Shown one piece after another: positions 49,567 to 60,596 of a stretch of 64,000 nucleotides of DNA. Positions within the stretch are counted from its first letter, which is position 1. Every line of letters begins with the position of its first letter. This DNA is from CAIOSQ01 sp964434345 (GTDB lineage: Bacteria > Pseudomonadota > Alphaproteobacteria > CACIAM-22H2). The notes under the pieces are model-generated. The model was not told the origin of the DNA and ran no database searches. It saw only the letters and a program-made list of their open reading frames with translations. The translations under genes were made by a program, and so were the position numbers. The stretch is from contig CAYSUY010000003.1 in the NCBI GenBank assembly GCA_964434345.1, positions 1 to 64,000 on the forward strand, given 5' to 3'.

Positions 49567-49666
49567 NNNNNNNNNNNNNNNNNNNNNNNNNNNNNNNNNN
49601 NNNNNNNNNNNNNNNNNNNNNNNNNNNNNNNNNNNNNNNNNNNNNNNNNNNNNNNNNNNNNNNNNN
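49567..49666. other. Assembly gap of 100 N
   Basis: Exactly 100 N, the conventional placeholder for a gap of unknown size. Reading frames that cross it are not reliable. Between 49544 and 50023 the only other contents are the partial ORF at 49667 and the gcrA upstream region. Confidence 0.99.
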
Positions 49667-49739
49667 AGCCAGCGCCGGGACGGCCAACAGCGGGAGGGCC
49701 AAAAAATTCAGGCCGGATCTGCGGCGGAAACTCCGACAT
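49667..49739 (-). CDS. N-terminal fragment of an unidentified exported protein, cut by the gap
   Basis: On the minus strand an AGGAG ribosome site precedes an ATG at 49739 (MSEFPPQIRPEFFGPP), and the sequence then enters the gap. In a neighbouring frame the same DNA reads LNFLALPLLAVPALA, which looks like a signal-peptide core. A single-base error in the T run near 49704 would join the two. Identity unknown. Confidence 0.25.
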
Positions 49740-50023
49740 GGCGGCGGCTCTCCTGTCGCAATATGAAACAATGCGTGATCCGGACGCTCATGCCAGATCG
49801 GGACAGCGATGCGCAACCCCGATGTCGGGGAATTTTCGCGCCCGCCATTGTGGACAACTCGGCCCATCCGGACCGCCGTGACGTGCTCCGGACACGCAAG
49901 CGCCTGGAATGGCGAGGATTTTGCCGTCCGGGCGGATCGCTTGACGCCGGACGGGGAATGGTTTCTCTATATCTTGTTGCTGGTCAGCGGCCGGCCACAA
50001 TCGATAGACGCAGAGGGATCCCA

Positions 50024-50503
50024 ATGGACTGGACCGACGAGCGCATTTCCGAGCTGACCAAGCTCTGGAATGACGGGCTTTCGACCGCCGAGATCGGCAA
50101 GCTTCTCGGCATTTCGAAGAATGCCGTGGTCGGCAAGGCCCACAGGCTTCGCCTCGCCGCCCGCCCATCCCCGATCCGGCGGATGGCCGTCCGGCCGGCG
50201 ACCCCGCGCGTACCCCGCGCCACCCGGTCGACCAGCCTGCCCACGCTGCCCCAGGCGGCGACCATGGCGGCGCCGGCAAAGGCGACGGCTGTGGCGCCGG
50301 CACCGCAGCCCGCGCCGCGCCCGCGTGTCGAGGTGCCTGCGATGCTGCTTTCCAACCAGCGCTGCATGTGGCCGGTGGGCCATCCCGGCGATGGCGACTT
50401 CCATTTCTGCGGCGATCGCGCCCTGGTGGGCAAACCCTATTGCGCGGCCCATTGCGCCGTGGCCTATGTGAAGGCGAAGCCGAAATCGGGCGAGGCGGCC
50501 TGA
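50024..50503 (+). CDS. gcrA: Cell-cycle regulator GcrA
   Basis: GcrA is an alphaproteobacterial regulator that binds sigma-70 holoenzyme and methylated GANTC promoters to drive S-phase genes. The 159-residue protein has the diagnostic N-terminus MDWTDERISELTKLWNDGLS, then TAEIGKLLGISKNAVVGKAHRLRL. A Pro/Ala linker leads to the C-terminal domain with CMWPVGHPGDGDFHFCG and KPYCAAHC. An AGAGGG ribosome site precedes the ATG. TTGACG (49941) and CTATAT (49967) upstream may be promoter boxes, though 20 bases apart. Confidence 0.95.
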   Translation: MDWTDERISELTKLWNDGLSTAEIGKLLGISKNAVVGKAHRLRLAARPSPIRRMAVRPATPRVPRATRSTSLPTLPQAATMAAPAKATAVAPAPQPAPRPRVEVPAMLLSNQRCMWPVGHPGDGDFHFCGDRALVGKPYCAAHCAVAYVKAKPKSGEAA

Positions 50504-50580
50504 TCCGCCCGCCTGACCCGGCGGCCGGGTCGCGGGCTGCACGCCAGAACCCCGGCCACCCAGCCTCGGGAGCCAGCGCG

Positions 50581-52119
50581 ATGCCGGATCGGGACGGTCT
50601 GCTGATCGCGGGCGGCGCACATGCGCACGCCCTCCTTCTGTCGCGCGTGAACCGGCATGGCCTGATCGCGGGCGCGACGGGCACCGGCAAGACCGTAACC
50701 CTCCGGGTGATGGCCGAGAGCCTGTCGGCCGCCGGGGTTCCGGTCTTCATGGCCGACGTCAAGGGCGACCTCGCCGGCCTCGCCAGGCCCGGCGAACCCA
50801 ACCCCAAATTCGTGGACCGTGCCCGCGCGCTGGGGCTCGACGGCTTCGGCTTCGCCGCCAGCCCGGTGGTGTTCTGGGACCTGCTCGGGGAGCAGGGACA
50901 TCCGCTGCGCGCCTCGGTCTCGGAGATCGGACCGACGCTGCTCGCGCGTCTGCTCGACCTCAACGAGACCCAGGCCGGAATCCTGCAGATCGCCTTCAGC
51001 TACGCCGACGACAACGGCCTGCTGCTCGACGACCTCAAGGACCTGCGTGCCCTGCTGTCCGACCTCGCCGAGCGCGCCGAGGAGGTGCGCCGCGATTACG
51101 GGAACGTCAGCGGCGCGTCGGTCGGAGCGATCCAGCGCGGCCTGCTGGCCCTGGACGCGCAGGGCGGCGACCGCTTCATCGGCCTCCCGGCCTTCGCGGT
51201 CGAGGACCTGCTCGCGAAGGACGGGCGCGGGCGCGGCATCGTGCATGTGCTGGCCGCCGAGCGGCTGATGATGCGGCCGAAGCTCTACGCGACTTTCCTG
51301 CTCTGGCTGCTCTCCGAACTCTTCGAGACCCTGCCGGAGGTCGGCGACCTCGACCGTCCGAAGCTGGTCTTCTTCTTCGACGAGGCGCACCTGCTCTTCA
51401 CCGACGCGCCGGCCGCGCTGGTGCAGAAGATCGAGCAGGTGGTGCGCCTGATCCGCTCCAAGGGCGTCGGCGTCTATTTCGTCACGCAGAGCCCGCTCGA
51501 CCTGCCCGACACCGTGCTCGGCCAGCTGGGCAACCGCGTCCAGCATGCGCTGCGCGCCTTCACGCCGCGCGACCAGAAGGCCGTGCGCGCGGCCGCGGAG
51601 ACGTTCCGCGCCAATCCGCGCCTCGACGCGGCGGCGGCGATCGGCGAACTCGCCGTGGGCGAGGCGCTCGTCTCCTTTCTCGACGCGGATGGCACCCCTG
51701 GCATCGTCGAGCGCGCGAAGATCTGCCCACCGCGCAGCCATCTGGGCGCACTGACGGCGGAGGAGCGCCGCGCGGTGATCGCCGAGAGCCCGTTCCTCGG
51801 CCGCTACGATCAGGCCGAGGACCGCGTCTCGGCGGCCGAGCAGATCGCGGGCACCGGCGCGCCGCAGGCAGGTGGCGGTGGCGGCGGCGTGATGGACACG
51901 CTGGGCGGCATGTTCGGCGGCGGCACCGCGCCGCCGCGCCGCGGCACGGGCCGCCGCCAGCCCGAGGGCATCGGCACCACGATCGCCAAGAGCGTCGCCC
52001 GCAACGTCGCGGGCCAGATCGGGCGCGAGCTTGGTGGCGCGCTGTTCGGTCGCTATGGCCGCAGCGCCGGCGCGGCCATCCTGCGCGGCGTCCTGGGGTC
52101 GATCCTCAAGGGCCGATGA
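50581..52119 (+). CDS. HerA-like ATPase, DUF853 (YjgR) family
   Basis: A 512-residue FtsK/HerA-class ATPase with Walker A GATGTGKT at 31-38, Walker B KLVFFFDEAHLLF, and the sensor-like VYFVTQSPLDLPDTVL. A Gly-rich hinge and a basic C-terminal tail (SVARNVAGQIGRELGGALFG) complete the DUF853 architecture. The cellular role of this family is not established. It lies 77 bases after gcrA and overlaps the next gene by 4 bases. Confidence 0.9.
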   Translation: MPDRDGLLIAGGAHAHALLLSRVNRHGLIAGATGTGKTVTLRVMAESLSAAGVPVFMADVKGDLAGLARPGEPNPKFVDRARALGLDGFGFAASPVVFWDLLGEQGHPLRASVSEIGPTLLARLLDLNETQAGILQIAFSYADDNGLLLDDLKDLRALLSDLAERAEEVRRDYGNVSGASVGAIQRGLLALDAQGGDRFIGLPAFAVEDLLAKDGRGRGIVHVLAAERLMMRPKLYATFLLWLLSELFETLPEVGDLDRPKLVFFFDEAHLLFTDAPAALVQKIEQVVRLIRSKGVGVYFVTQSPLDLPDTVLGQLGNRVQHALRAFTPRDQKAVRAAAETFRANPRLDAAAAIGELAVGEALVSFLDADGTPGIVERAKICPPRSHLGALTAEERRAVIAESPFLGRYDQAEDRVSAAEQIAGTGAPQAGGGGGGVMDTLGGMFGGGTAPPRRGTGRRQPEGIGTTIAKSVARNVAGQIGRELGGALFGRYGRSAGAAILRGVLGSILKGR

Positions 52120-53492
52120 TGAGCGCCCCCGCGGGCGACCCGCCACCGCTGCCCGCCGCAGAGATCCTGGCTGCGATCGAGGCGCGCCGATACCCCGAGG
52201 CCGTCGCCCTGGCCGAGGGCGCGCTGCGCGTCGGTCCGGCGCGCGCCGAGGTCTGGAACGCGCTCGGCGTGGCGCTGCGCGTGGGTGGCGACGCGCGCGC
52301 GGCGCTGGCCTGCCATCGCCGCGCGCTCGAATTGTCGCCCGAGAGCGTCGTCGCGCTCGTCAATCTCGGCAACGCCGCGATCGAACTCGACCGCGTCGAC
52401 GAGGCTGTGGCCGCGCTCCGGCGCGCGGTGGCGAAACGGCCGACCGCCAAGCACCTGATGGATCTCGGCCATGTCCTGCACGACGCGGGCCTTCTCCAGG
52501 ACGCGCTCGCTGCCTTCGACGCCGCGCTGCGCCTGGAACCCGACGCGGCGCGCGCGCATTGCGAGCGCGGCCAGGTGCTGCTGCGCCTCGGACGCTATTC
52601 GGAGGGCTGGCCGGAATTCGAATGGCGCTGGCGCCTGCCCGACATGGGGCCCTTGCCAGGCTACCGGACCCCGGCCTGGAACGGCGCGCCGGTGTCCGGC
52701 GCCGTCATCGTCTGGCCGGAGCAGGGGTTCGGGGACGCGATCCTGTCGGCGCGCTTCCTGCCCGGGCTGCGCGCGCGCGTCGGTCGCTTCGTGCTGGGCG
52801 TGAAGCCCGAACTGTCGCGGCTGTTCTCGGAACTGGCCGGCGTCGACACGCTGGTGGCGATGGGCGCGCGACAGCCGGCCCACGTTGCCCATGCGTCGAT
52901 GATGAGCCTGCCCGGCTTCGCGATGCGCGACCTGCGCGATCTGCCGCCGCCGGCGCGGCTGCACGTGCCCGCCCAGGCGCGCGCGCGGCTGGCCCCGCTG
53001 GTCGCCCAGGCCGGCCGGCGCCTCAAGGTCGGGATCGTCTGGTCCGGCAGCGTCACCTTCAAGGCCAATGCCCAGCGCGCCACCGGGCTCGACCGGTTCC
53101 TGACCTTCGCCGAGGTGCCGGGGGTCCAGCTCTTCAGCCTGCAGAAGGGGCCGCGCGCGGCCGAACTCGCGGCTTCGGGCGCGCGCAACTTCGTCATCGA
53201 CCTCGCGTCGCACTGCGCCGATTTCGCCGACACTGCGGCCGCGGTGGATCTGCTCGACCTCGTCATCATGACGGATTCCTCGGTCGCGCATCTCGCCGGG
53301 TCGCTCGGAAAGCCGATCTGGAACCTGCTGTGCTTCGCACCCTACTGGCTCTACGGCGTGGCGGGCAGCGAGACGCCCTGGTATCCGTCCATGCGCCTCT
53401 TCCGCCAGACGACGGCGGGCGCGTGGGACCCGGTCTTCGCCGCGGCGCGCACCGCGCTGGCCGAAACCGTCCGCGCCGGTGGCCACGCCTGA
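52116..53492 (+). CDS. TPR protein with glycosyltransferase-like C-terminal domain, copy 1
   Basis: A 458-residue protein with about four tetratricopeptide repeats in the first 180 residues (AEVWNALGVALRVGGDARAAL is one). A C-terminal domain resembling GT-B/GT9-type glycosyltransferases follows: VWPEQGFGDAILSARFLPGL, LKVGIVWSGSVTFKANAQR, and IMTDSSVAHLAGSLGKPIW. Related proteins modify surface polysaccharides or proteins; the target here is unknown. It is coupled to the DUF853 gene by ATGA. A close paralogue follows. Confidence 0.82.
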   Translation: MMSAPAGDPPPLPAAEILAAIEARRYPEAVALAEGALRVGPARAEVWNALGVALRVGGDARAALACHRRALELSPESVVALVNLGNAAIELDRVDEAVAALRRAVAKRPTAKHLMDLGHVLHDAGLLQDALAAFDAALRLEPDAARAHCERGQVLLRLGRYSEGWPEFEWRWRLPDMGPLPGYRTPAWNGAPVSGAVIVWPEQGFGDAILSARFLPGLRARVGRFVLGVKPELSRLFSELAGVDTLVAMGARQPAHVAHASMMSLPGFAMRDLRDLPPPARLHVPAQARARLAPLVAQAGRRLKVGIVWSGSVTFKANAQRATGLDRFLTFAEVPGVQLFSLQKGPRAAELAASGARNFVIDLASHCADFADTAAAVDLLDLVIMTDSSVAHLAGSLGKPIWNLLCFAPYWLYGVAGSETPWYPSMRLFRQTTAGAWDPVFAAARTALAETVRAGGHA

Positions 53493-53565
53493 GATCCGCG
53501 GATATTGACTTGCGGCGACGCCTGACCGAGAGATCCCACCCGGGGGTCGCGACCACGAGGCCGGA

Positions 53566-54957
53566 ATGAGCACCACGAACCCGGGAGCCGGCGCCACGTC
53601 GGCGCCCAAGCCCTACGCCGAGATCCAGCGCGCGCTCGCCGAGCGTCGCCACGACGACGCCATCGCGCTTGCCGAGGGCATCGTCGCGGCGACGCCGCGG
53701 CGGGGCGACGCCTGGAACGCGCTGGGCGTGGCGCTGCGCGCCGCCGGTCGGCCGCGCGAGGCAATCGGCTGCTACCGCCGCGCCCTCGACCTGTCGCCCG
53801 AGGACAGCGCCGCGCTCGCCAATCTCGGCAACGCGCTCAAGGACCTCCAGCGCTACCCGGAGGCCATCGCGCTGCACCGCCGCGTCCTCGCGCGGCATCC
53901 GGACTCCACGGCCTGGACCAATCTCGGCGTCGCGCTCCACGACGGCGGGATGCTGGTCGACGCGCTGGCCGCGTTCGAGGAGGCGATCCGCCTCAACCCC
54001 AACAACGCGAGCGCGCAGTTCGACCGCTCCCAGGTGCTGCTGCGGCTGGGCCGCTTCGAGCCGGGCTGGGCCGCCTTCGAATGGCGGTGGCGGCTGCCCG
54101 ACAAGCCCTCGATCCCCGGCTACCAGACCCCGCTCTGGGACGGCCGCGACCTGCAAGGCACGCTGCTGGCCTGGCCGGAGCAGGGCTTCGGCGACGCGAT
54201 CCTGTCGGTGCGCTTCCTGCCCGCGCTGCGCAGCCGCGTGCGTCGCGTCGCGCTGGGCTGCAAGCCCGAATTGATGCGGCTGTTCGGCACCCTGCCCGGC
54301 GTCGACGAACTCGTCGCGATCGGCAGCCCGGCACCGGAGCACGCGGCGCATGTGCCGTTCATGAGCCTTCCCGGCAAGATCATGCGCTCCTTCGCCGACC
54401 TGCCGCCGCCGGCGCGGCTCCACGTGCCGCCCGAATCGCGCGCGCGCCTTGCACCGATGATCGCGGCCGCCGGCAAGCGGCTGAAGGTCGGCATCGTCTG
54501 GTCGGGCAGCATCACCTTCAAGGCGAACGCGCAGCGTGCGACCGGGCTCGATCGCTTCCTGACCTTCGCCGAGGTGCCGGGCGTTCAGCTCTTCAGCCTC
54601 CAGAAAGGGCCACGCGCCGAGGAACTGGCCGCGTCCGGCGCGCGCAATTTCATCATCGACATCGGTCGCCAGTGCGAGGATTTCGCGGATACCGCCGCGG
54701 CCATCGAGCAGCTCGACCTCGTGATCATGACCGACTCCTCGGTCGCGCATCTCGCCGGCTCGCTCGGCAAGCCGATCTGGAACCTGCTGCCCTACATGCC
54801 GTACTGGCTCTATCTGGACGGTCGCAGCGACACGCCCTGGTATCCCTCGATGCGGCTGTTCCGCCAGCGCGCGCCGGGAGACTGGGATCCCGTCTTCGCC
54901 GAGGCGCGTCACGCGCTGGAGGAAATGTCGCGCCGCCATGCGCATCAGCGCCCATAG
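53566..54957 (+). CDS. TPR protein with glycosyltransferase-like C-terminal domain, copy 2
   Basis: A 463-residue paralogue of the preceding gene with the same layout. The first half has TPR units (DAWNALGVALRAAGRPREAIG); the second half is glycosyltransferase-like (AWPEQGFGDAILSVRFLPAL, then FSLQKGPRAEELAASGARNF). Long stretches differ from copy 1 by only a few residues, whereas the first 30 residues diverge. The 73 bases between the copies contain no clear promoter. The gene ends 20 bases inside the next gene. Confidence 0.82.
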   Translation: MSTTNPGAGATSAPKPYAEIQRALAERRHDDAIALAEGIVAATPRRGDAWNALGVALRAAGRPREAIGCYRRALDLSPEDSAALANLGNALKDLQRYPEAIALHRRVLARHPDSTAWTNLGVALHDGGMLVDALAAFEEAIRLNPNNASAQFDRSQVLLRLGRFEPGWAAFEWRWRLPDKPSIPGYQTPLWDGRDLQGTLLAWPEQGFGDAILSVRFLPALRSRVRRVALGCKPELMRLFGTLPGVDELVAIGSPAPEHAAHVPFMSLPGKIMRSFADLPPPARLHVPPESRARLAPMIAAAGKRLKVGIVWSGSITFKANAQRATGLDRFLTFAEVPGVQLFSLQKGPRAEELAASGARNFIIDIGRQCEDFADTAAAIEQLDLVIMTDSSVAHLAGSLGKPIWNLLPYMPYWLYLDGRSDTPWYPSMRLFRQRAPGDWDPVFAEARHALEEMSRRHAHQRP

Positions 54958-55477
54958 GCTCGCGGCCTTCGCCGTGGCGGCGGGCCTCGCCGGTGCCGCC
55001 TGCGCAGCGACCGCGTCCGAGATCCAGACGCGCCGGATCGGGCCGTCATCGGCAAGCAGCGCCTGCATCGGCGACGCGTCCAGCGTGTCCTGCGCGGTCG
55101 ACACGCTGCTCGCCTGCGTCGCGCGCGCCAACCGCGCCCTGTGCCTGCGCGCCGGCGCCGAGCCGCCGGATCCCATGCCATCGCCGCGCACGCTGTTCTA
55201 TGCGATCGAGCGCAGCGGCGTGATCCGGCGCGAGCAGGTCGGCGACGACCAGCGCGATCTCCCGTGGTTCCAGCCCGGACACACGCTCGTCGAGCTGCGG
55301 CTGCGCGCCTGCCCGGTCGGCCAGTCGACATGCCCGGACGAAGCCTGGGAGGATCTGCAGATCTATCTCCACCGCCAGGGCCAGTCCTGGCGGATCCTGC
55401 ACTGGCACGCGCCGGGCGATTCCGACGCGTCGCCTCAGATCCCCGATTCCTTCAGCCCCCGCCCGCCCGCGCCCTGA
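54938..55477 (+). CDS. Secreted Cys-rich hypothetical protein
   Basis: A 179-residue precursor with a signal peptide (LAAFAVAAGLAGAACAATAS). The mature part has several cysteines (SACIGDASSVSCAVDTLLAC, then CLRAG, CPVG, CPDEAWEDL) that could form disulfides in the periplasm. The C-terminal half looks beta-rich (DLQIYLHRQGQSWRILHW). No family was recognised. It overlaps the TPR gene by 20 bases and the convergent IclR gene by 43. Confidence 0.6.
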   Translation: MRISAHRLAAFAVAAGLAGAACAATASEIQTRRIGPSSASSACIGDASSVSCAVDTLLACVARANRALCLRAGAEPPDPMPSPRTLFYAIERSGVIRREQVGDDQRDLPWFQPGHTLVELRLRACPVGQSTCPDEAWEDLQIYLHRQGQSWRILHWHAPGDSDASPQIPDSFSPRPPAP

Positions 55478-56331
55478 GCGCCGGCGGACGCCGCAGCCGG
55501 CAGCCCGCCGCGATAGCCGAGGCGCCGCGACACGCCGCCCGCCGCGGCGCGCAGCGCCGTGATCACGTCCATGCGGGTCGGCCGGGTCATGCGCGCTTCC
55601 GGCGCCGACAGGCTGAGCGCCGCCACCGGTCGGCCACCGCGCTCGAGGATCGGGACGCCGATGCACATCAGCCCCTCCTCGTTCTCGCCGGTCTCGATCG
55701 CATAGCCGCGCCGCGCGATCTCGCGCAGCTGACGGCGCAGCTGCAGCGGGTCGACCGTGGTCCGCGCCGTCATCGCCTTGAGCGGCGCACCGAGCAGCGG
55801 CGCGCGTTCCGCCTCCGACATGAAGGCCAGGATGGCCTTGCCGAGCGACGTCGAATTGAGCGGATGGCGTTCGCCGATGCGCGCCTGCATGCGCAACGCC
55901 CGGCTGCTCTCGATCATCTCGACATAGACCACGCGATCGCGGTCGGGAACGCCGAGATTGATGGTCTCGTTGAAACGCGCGCGCAGGGTGGACATGGCCG
56001 GCAACGCGAACTCGCGCAGCCGCGCGACGTCGATCTCGCTCTCGCGTCCGCGATGCAGCCGCGGCCCCGCGCGATAGCGGTCGCGGCTGCTGCCATACGC
56101 GACGAATCCCGCGGCAGCGAGCGTGTAGAGATAACGGAAGGCGGAGGTCTTCGGCAGGCCCAGCGCGCGCGCCACGTCGCTGAGCCCGACCTCCTGGCCG
56201 GCATCCTCGACGAAGGCGAGAACGGCGAGCGCCTTGGAGACCGGCTGAACGAGATAGGGATCCGCCGGCGCCTGGGCCGAGGATGGAACGGAGCGGCCGG
56301 AGCCGGGGGGCGGGGAGGTGGGGCGTTGCAT
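55435..56331 (-). CDS. IclR-family transcriptional regulator
   Basis: A 298-residue regulator with an N-terminal winged helix-turn-helix (VGLSDVARALGLPKTSAFRYLYTLAAAGFV, about 48-77) and the C-terminal effector domain (NSTSLGKAILAFMSE; GYAIETGENEEGLMCIGVPI). IclR proteins usually control the neighbouring catabolic operon. It is divergent from the aminotransferase gene across a region with GAAAC/GTTTC inverted repeats. The effector cannot be predicted. Confidence 0.93.
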   Translation of the reverse strand: MQRPTSPPPGSGRSVPSSAQAPADPYLVQPVSKALAVLAFVEDAGQEVGLSDVARALGLPKTSAFRYLYTLAAAGFVAYGSSRDRYRAGPRLHRGRESEIDVARLREFALPAMSTLRARFNETINLGVPDRDRVVYVEMIESSRALRMQARIGERHPLNSTSLGKAILAFMSEAERAPLLGAPLKAMTARTTVDPLQLRRQLREIARRGYAIETGENEEGLMCIGVPILERGGRPVAALSLSAPEARMTRPTRMDVITALRAAAGGVSRRLGYRGGLPAAASAGAQGAGGRGLKESGI

Positions 56332-56340
56332 TCCGCGTCG

Positions 56341-56368
56341 CGAAACATCGGTTTCGGGTCCGGAAACC
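56341..56368. promoter_or_regulatory. Candidate IclR operator
   Basis: CGAAAC-ATCG-GTTTCG (56341-56356) and GGTTTC-N7-GAAACC (56350-56368) are overlapping inverted repeats between the divergent start codons. The GAAAC/GTTTC half-sites resemble the GGAAA...TTTCC operators of IclR-type regulators. A TAGTCT box at 56376-56381 could be the -10 for the aminotransferase gene. Confidence 0.5.
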
Positions 56369-56418
56369 GTTGACCTAGTCTCGGCCGCGGATCAAGGGAA
56401 ACACGACGGGAGGGACCC

Positions 56419-57761
<1,343 letters not shown>

Positions 57762-57762
<1 letters not shown>

Positions 57763-59261
57763 TGCGTATCGCCATCGGCTCGCTGATGCAGGAGACCAAC
57801 ACGCTCGTCCCCTTCCGGACGACCGTCGAGACGTTCGAGTCGTTCTACCTGCATCGCGGCACCGGAATGCTGACGGGCTACGGCGCCGCACGCGTCGAGA
57901 TACCGGCCTTCCTGTCGGTCTTCGCGGCCGCCGGCGCGGAGGTGGTTCCGCTCGTCGGCGGCTACGCCGGCGCGAGCGGAATCGTGACGCGCGCGGCCTT
58001 CGACGAGCTGGTCAGCGAGATGACCGACCGCCTCGCGGCGGCCGGACGCGTCGACGGCGTCGCGCTGGCGCTGCACGGCGCGATGGTGGTCGAGGACGAG
58101 CCCGATGCGGAAAGCGAGATCGTGCGCCGCGTGCGCGCCGTGGTCGGGCCCGGCATTCCGATCGGCGTCTCGCTCGACCTGCACGGCCACATCACCGCAG
58201 CGATGCTGCAGCCGGACGTCTTCTATGTCGGGTATCGCGAATACCCGCATATCGACATGTGGGAGACGGGCACCCGCGTGGCGAATCTGCTGCTGGAGAC
58301 GATCGCCGGGCGGCGGCGGCCCGTGATGGCGCTGGCGAAGCGCCATATGATCGTGACCCCGATGGTCGCGACCACGGGTCGCGAGCCGCTGGCGACGATC
58401 GTGCGCGCGGCGCGCGCGCGCGAGGCAGCGGGCGAGTGCCTCCATGCCTCGCTCTTTCCGGTCCAGCCCTGGCTCGACGTGCCCGATCTCGGTTTCGCGG
58501 CGCTGGTCTGCGCCGATGGCGATCTCGCATCGGCGCAGCGTGTCGCCGACGATCTCGCCGACATGGCCTGGGCGGCCCGCGAGGGGTTCGAGCCCGAACT
58601 CGTCGCGCTCGACGACGCGATCCGCACCGGCCTCTCCGGCGAAGGCACCACGGTCGTCAGCGACATCGGCGACAGCCCCAGCGGCGGCGCCGCGGCCGAC
58701 AGCGCGGCGGTGCTCTCGGCGCTGCTGCGGCTGGGCGCCGACACGGCAGGCCGGCTCACCTATCTGACGCTGTGCGACGCTGTCGCCGCAAAGACGGCGG
58801 CGCAGGTCGGGCCAGGCAAGCGGGTGCGGCTGCGGCTCGGGCACCGCAACTCGCCCGCGGACGGCCAGCCGGTCGAGGTCGATGCGCGGGTGCGCGCGGT
58901 CAGCGACGGCGAATTCACGATGTACGACGCCGGCGCCGAGGGCACGGTGATGCAGCTCGGCCTCACGGCGGTGCTTGCGATCGGCGACGTGCGGGTCGTG
59001 GTGCGCAGCAATCCGTCCTTCGAGTGGGATACCGGTCTGTTCGCCGCCTTCGGTCTCGAGCTCAAGCGCGCGGCGCTCGTCTTCGTCAAGTCGCCCGCGC
59101 ATTTCCGCGTCGCCTTCGGCCCGCATGCCGCGCGCATCCTGGTCGCCGACACGCCGGGTCCGACCTGCGGCAACATGCGGCGGCTGAAGCTCGAGCGCGT
59201 GACGCGTCCGCTCTATCCGATCGACTGGAACGATCAGGCGCCGAGTTCGAGCAACTCGTAG
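57762..59261 (+). CDS. M81-family metallopeptidase, MlrC-like
   Basis: A 499-residue protein of the MlrC family, named for the microcystin-degrading peptidase; most members act on unknown small amides. Zinc-site motifs are GSLMQETNTLVPF near the N-terminus, GVSLDLHGHITAAML in the middle, and YVGYREYPHIDMWETG. The C-terminal domain has VVVRSNPSFEWDTGLF. The ATG at 57762 shares a base with the aminotransferase stop (TGATG); a GTG one codon earlier is possible. Its last 28 bases overlap the convergent M24 gene. Confidence 0.9.
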
Positions 59262-60493
59262 GGCAGCGTGTTCATCGTCTCGTGGCCGGTCTCGGTGACG
59301 AGCAGCTGGTCCTCGATGATGAACCCGCCGACGCCGTCCACGTAGAACGGCGTCTCGAAGGCCATGACCATGCCGGGCTCGAGGACGATGTCGACGCCCG
59401 GTCCGGTGTACGGCCATTCCTCGCTCCAGACGTTCTGGCCGATGCCATGGCCGAAATGGCCGCGCGCGTAGCTGGAGAATCCGTGGCGGCGCATCGCCGC
59501 GAGGCAGGCGGCGTGGATCTCCGCCAGCGCGATGCCCGGGCGGAACAGCGCGCGGCCCGCGTCGAAGGCGGCGCGCAGACCATCGTAGATCGCGCGCGCA
59601 TGCGCATCGGCGCGGCCGAACACGAAGGTGCGCGCGGAATCGGAGCTGTAGCCGGAGAGGACGCAGCCGACGTCGATCTTGATGACGGTGCCCGGCGCGA
59701 CCAGCCCGCCAGGTCCCCAGGGATCGGGACCGACGGAGATGTAGTCCCATTTGCCGGTCATGTTGGTCACGCCGCGACGCGACGCCTCCGCGGCGACCGT
59801 GGCGTTCCACAACGCCGAGAGATCGGCGCGGCTCTGCCCGGGCCGCAGACCCGCCATCACCGCGCGGATTCCGGTCTCGGCGAGTTCTGCGCCGCGGCGC
59901 AGCAGCGCGACCTCGGCCGGCGCCTTCACCATGCGCAGACGGTCGAAGACAGGCGAGCTGTCGACCAGACGCAGCCCTGGCACGGCCGCCTCGAGCAGGC
60001 GCAGATCGTTCACGGGCAGGAAGTCGAACTCGACGCCGATCCGCGCGCCGAGCAGCCCACGCTCGGCAAGCAGGTCGCGCAGCATCGCGAAGACGCGGTG
60101 CGGCTGGAAGGTCGGCGGACGCTGGAATCCCGCGGGGCGCCGCGCCTGGGTCTCCGCGATCAGCGCGCCGGTCGGGCGGTTGCTCGGCAGCGCGCCGCGC
60201 AGATCGGCGGTCTCGACCCAGATCGCATGCGTGCGCAGATCGGCGATGTCGGAGGCGGCACGAAAGGCCGGCGCGAAGAGATCGGTGACGATGGCGGCGG
60301 CAGGTGCGCGCGCATCGGCCGGGATCAGCGCCAGCGCGGCGCCGGCGCGACGCCACAGGGCCGCCACGCCGGGCGTGGCCCCGGTGGCGTAGACGAAATT
60401 CTCCGGCTGCAGGACGACGAGCGCGTCGATCCCCGCGCGCTCCATCAGCGCCTGCGCGCGTCCGCGATCGAGAAACCCACCCTTTGCCGCCAT
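59234..60493 (-). CDS. M24-family metallopeptidase (Xaa-Pro peptidase/creatinase fold)
   Basis: A 419-residue pita-bread-fold protein with the N-terminal creatinase-type domain and a C-terminal catalytic domain. All five metal ligands can be read: two Asp in VIKIDVGCVLSGYSSDSARTF, His in HFGHGIGQNVW, Glu in GMVMAFETPF, and Glu in FIIEDQLLV. It could be an aminopeptidase P-like enzyme or an amidinohydrolase-type relative. It is divergent from the creatininase-family gene. Confidence 0.9.
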   Translation of the reverse strand: MAAKGGFLDRGRAQALMERAGIDALVVLQPENFVYATGATPGVAALWRRAGAALALIPADARAPAAAIVTDLFAPAFRAASDIADLRTHAIWVETADLRGALPSNRPTGALIAETQARRPAGFQRPPTFQPHRVFAMLRDLLAERGLLGARIGVEFDFLPVNDLRLLEAAVPGLRLVDSSPVFDRLRMVKAPAEVALLRRGAELAETGIRAVMAGLRPGQSRADLSALWNATVAAEASRRGVTNMTGKWDYISVGPDPWGPGGLVAPGTVIKIDVGCVLSGYSSDSARTFVFGRADAHARAIYDGLRAAFDAGRALFRPGIALAEIHAACLAAMRRHGFSSYARGHFGHGIGQNVWSEEWPYTGPGVDIVLEPGMVMAFETPFYVDGVGGFIIEDQLLVTETGHETMNTLPYELLELGA

Positions 60494-60596
60494 GTCGTCC
60501 CCTCCGCTCGCGCATCGCGGCGATCATCGCACCGGCGCGACGATGTCCGCCAGCGTGCGATCATCGGCGCCCCGCGTCACGCGACGAAACAAGGTA

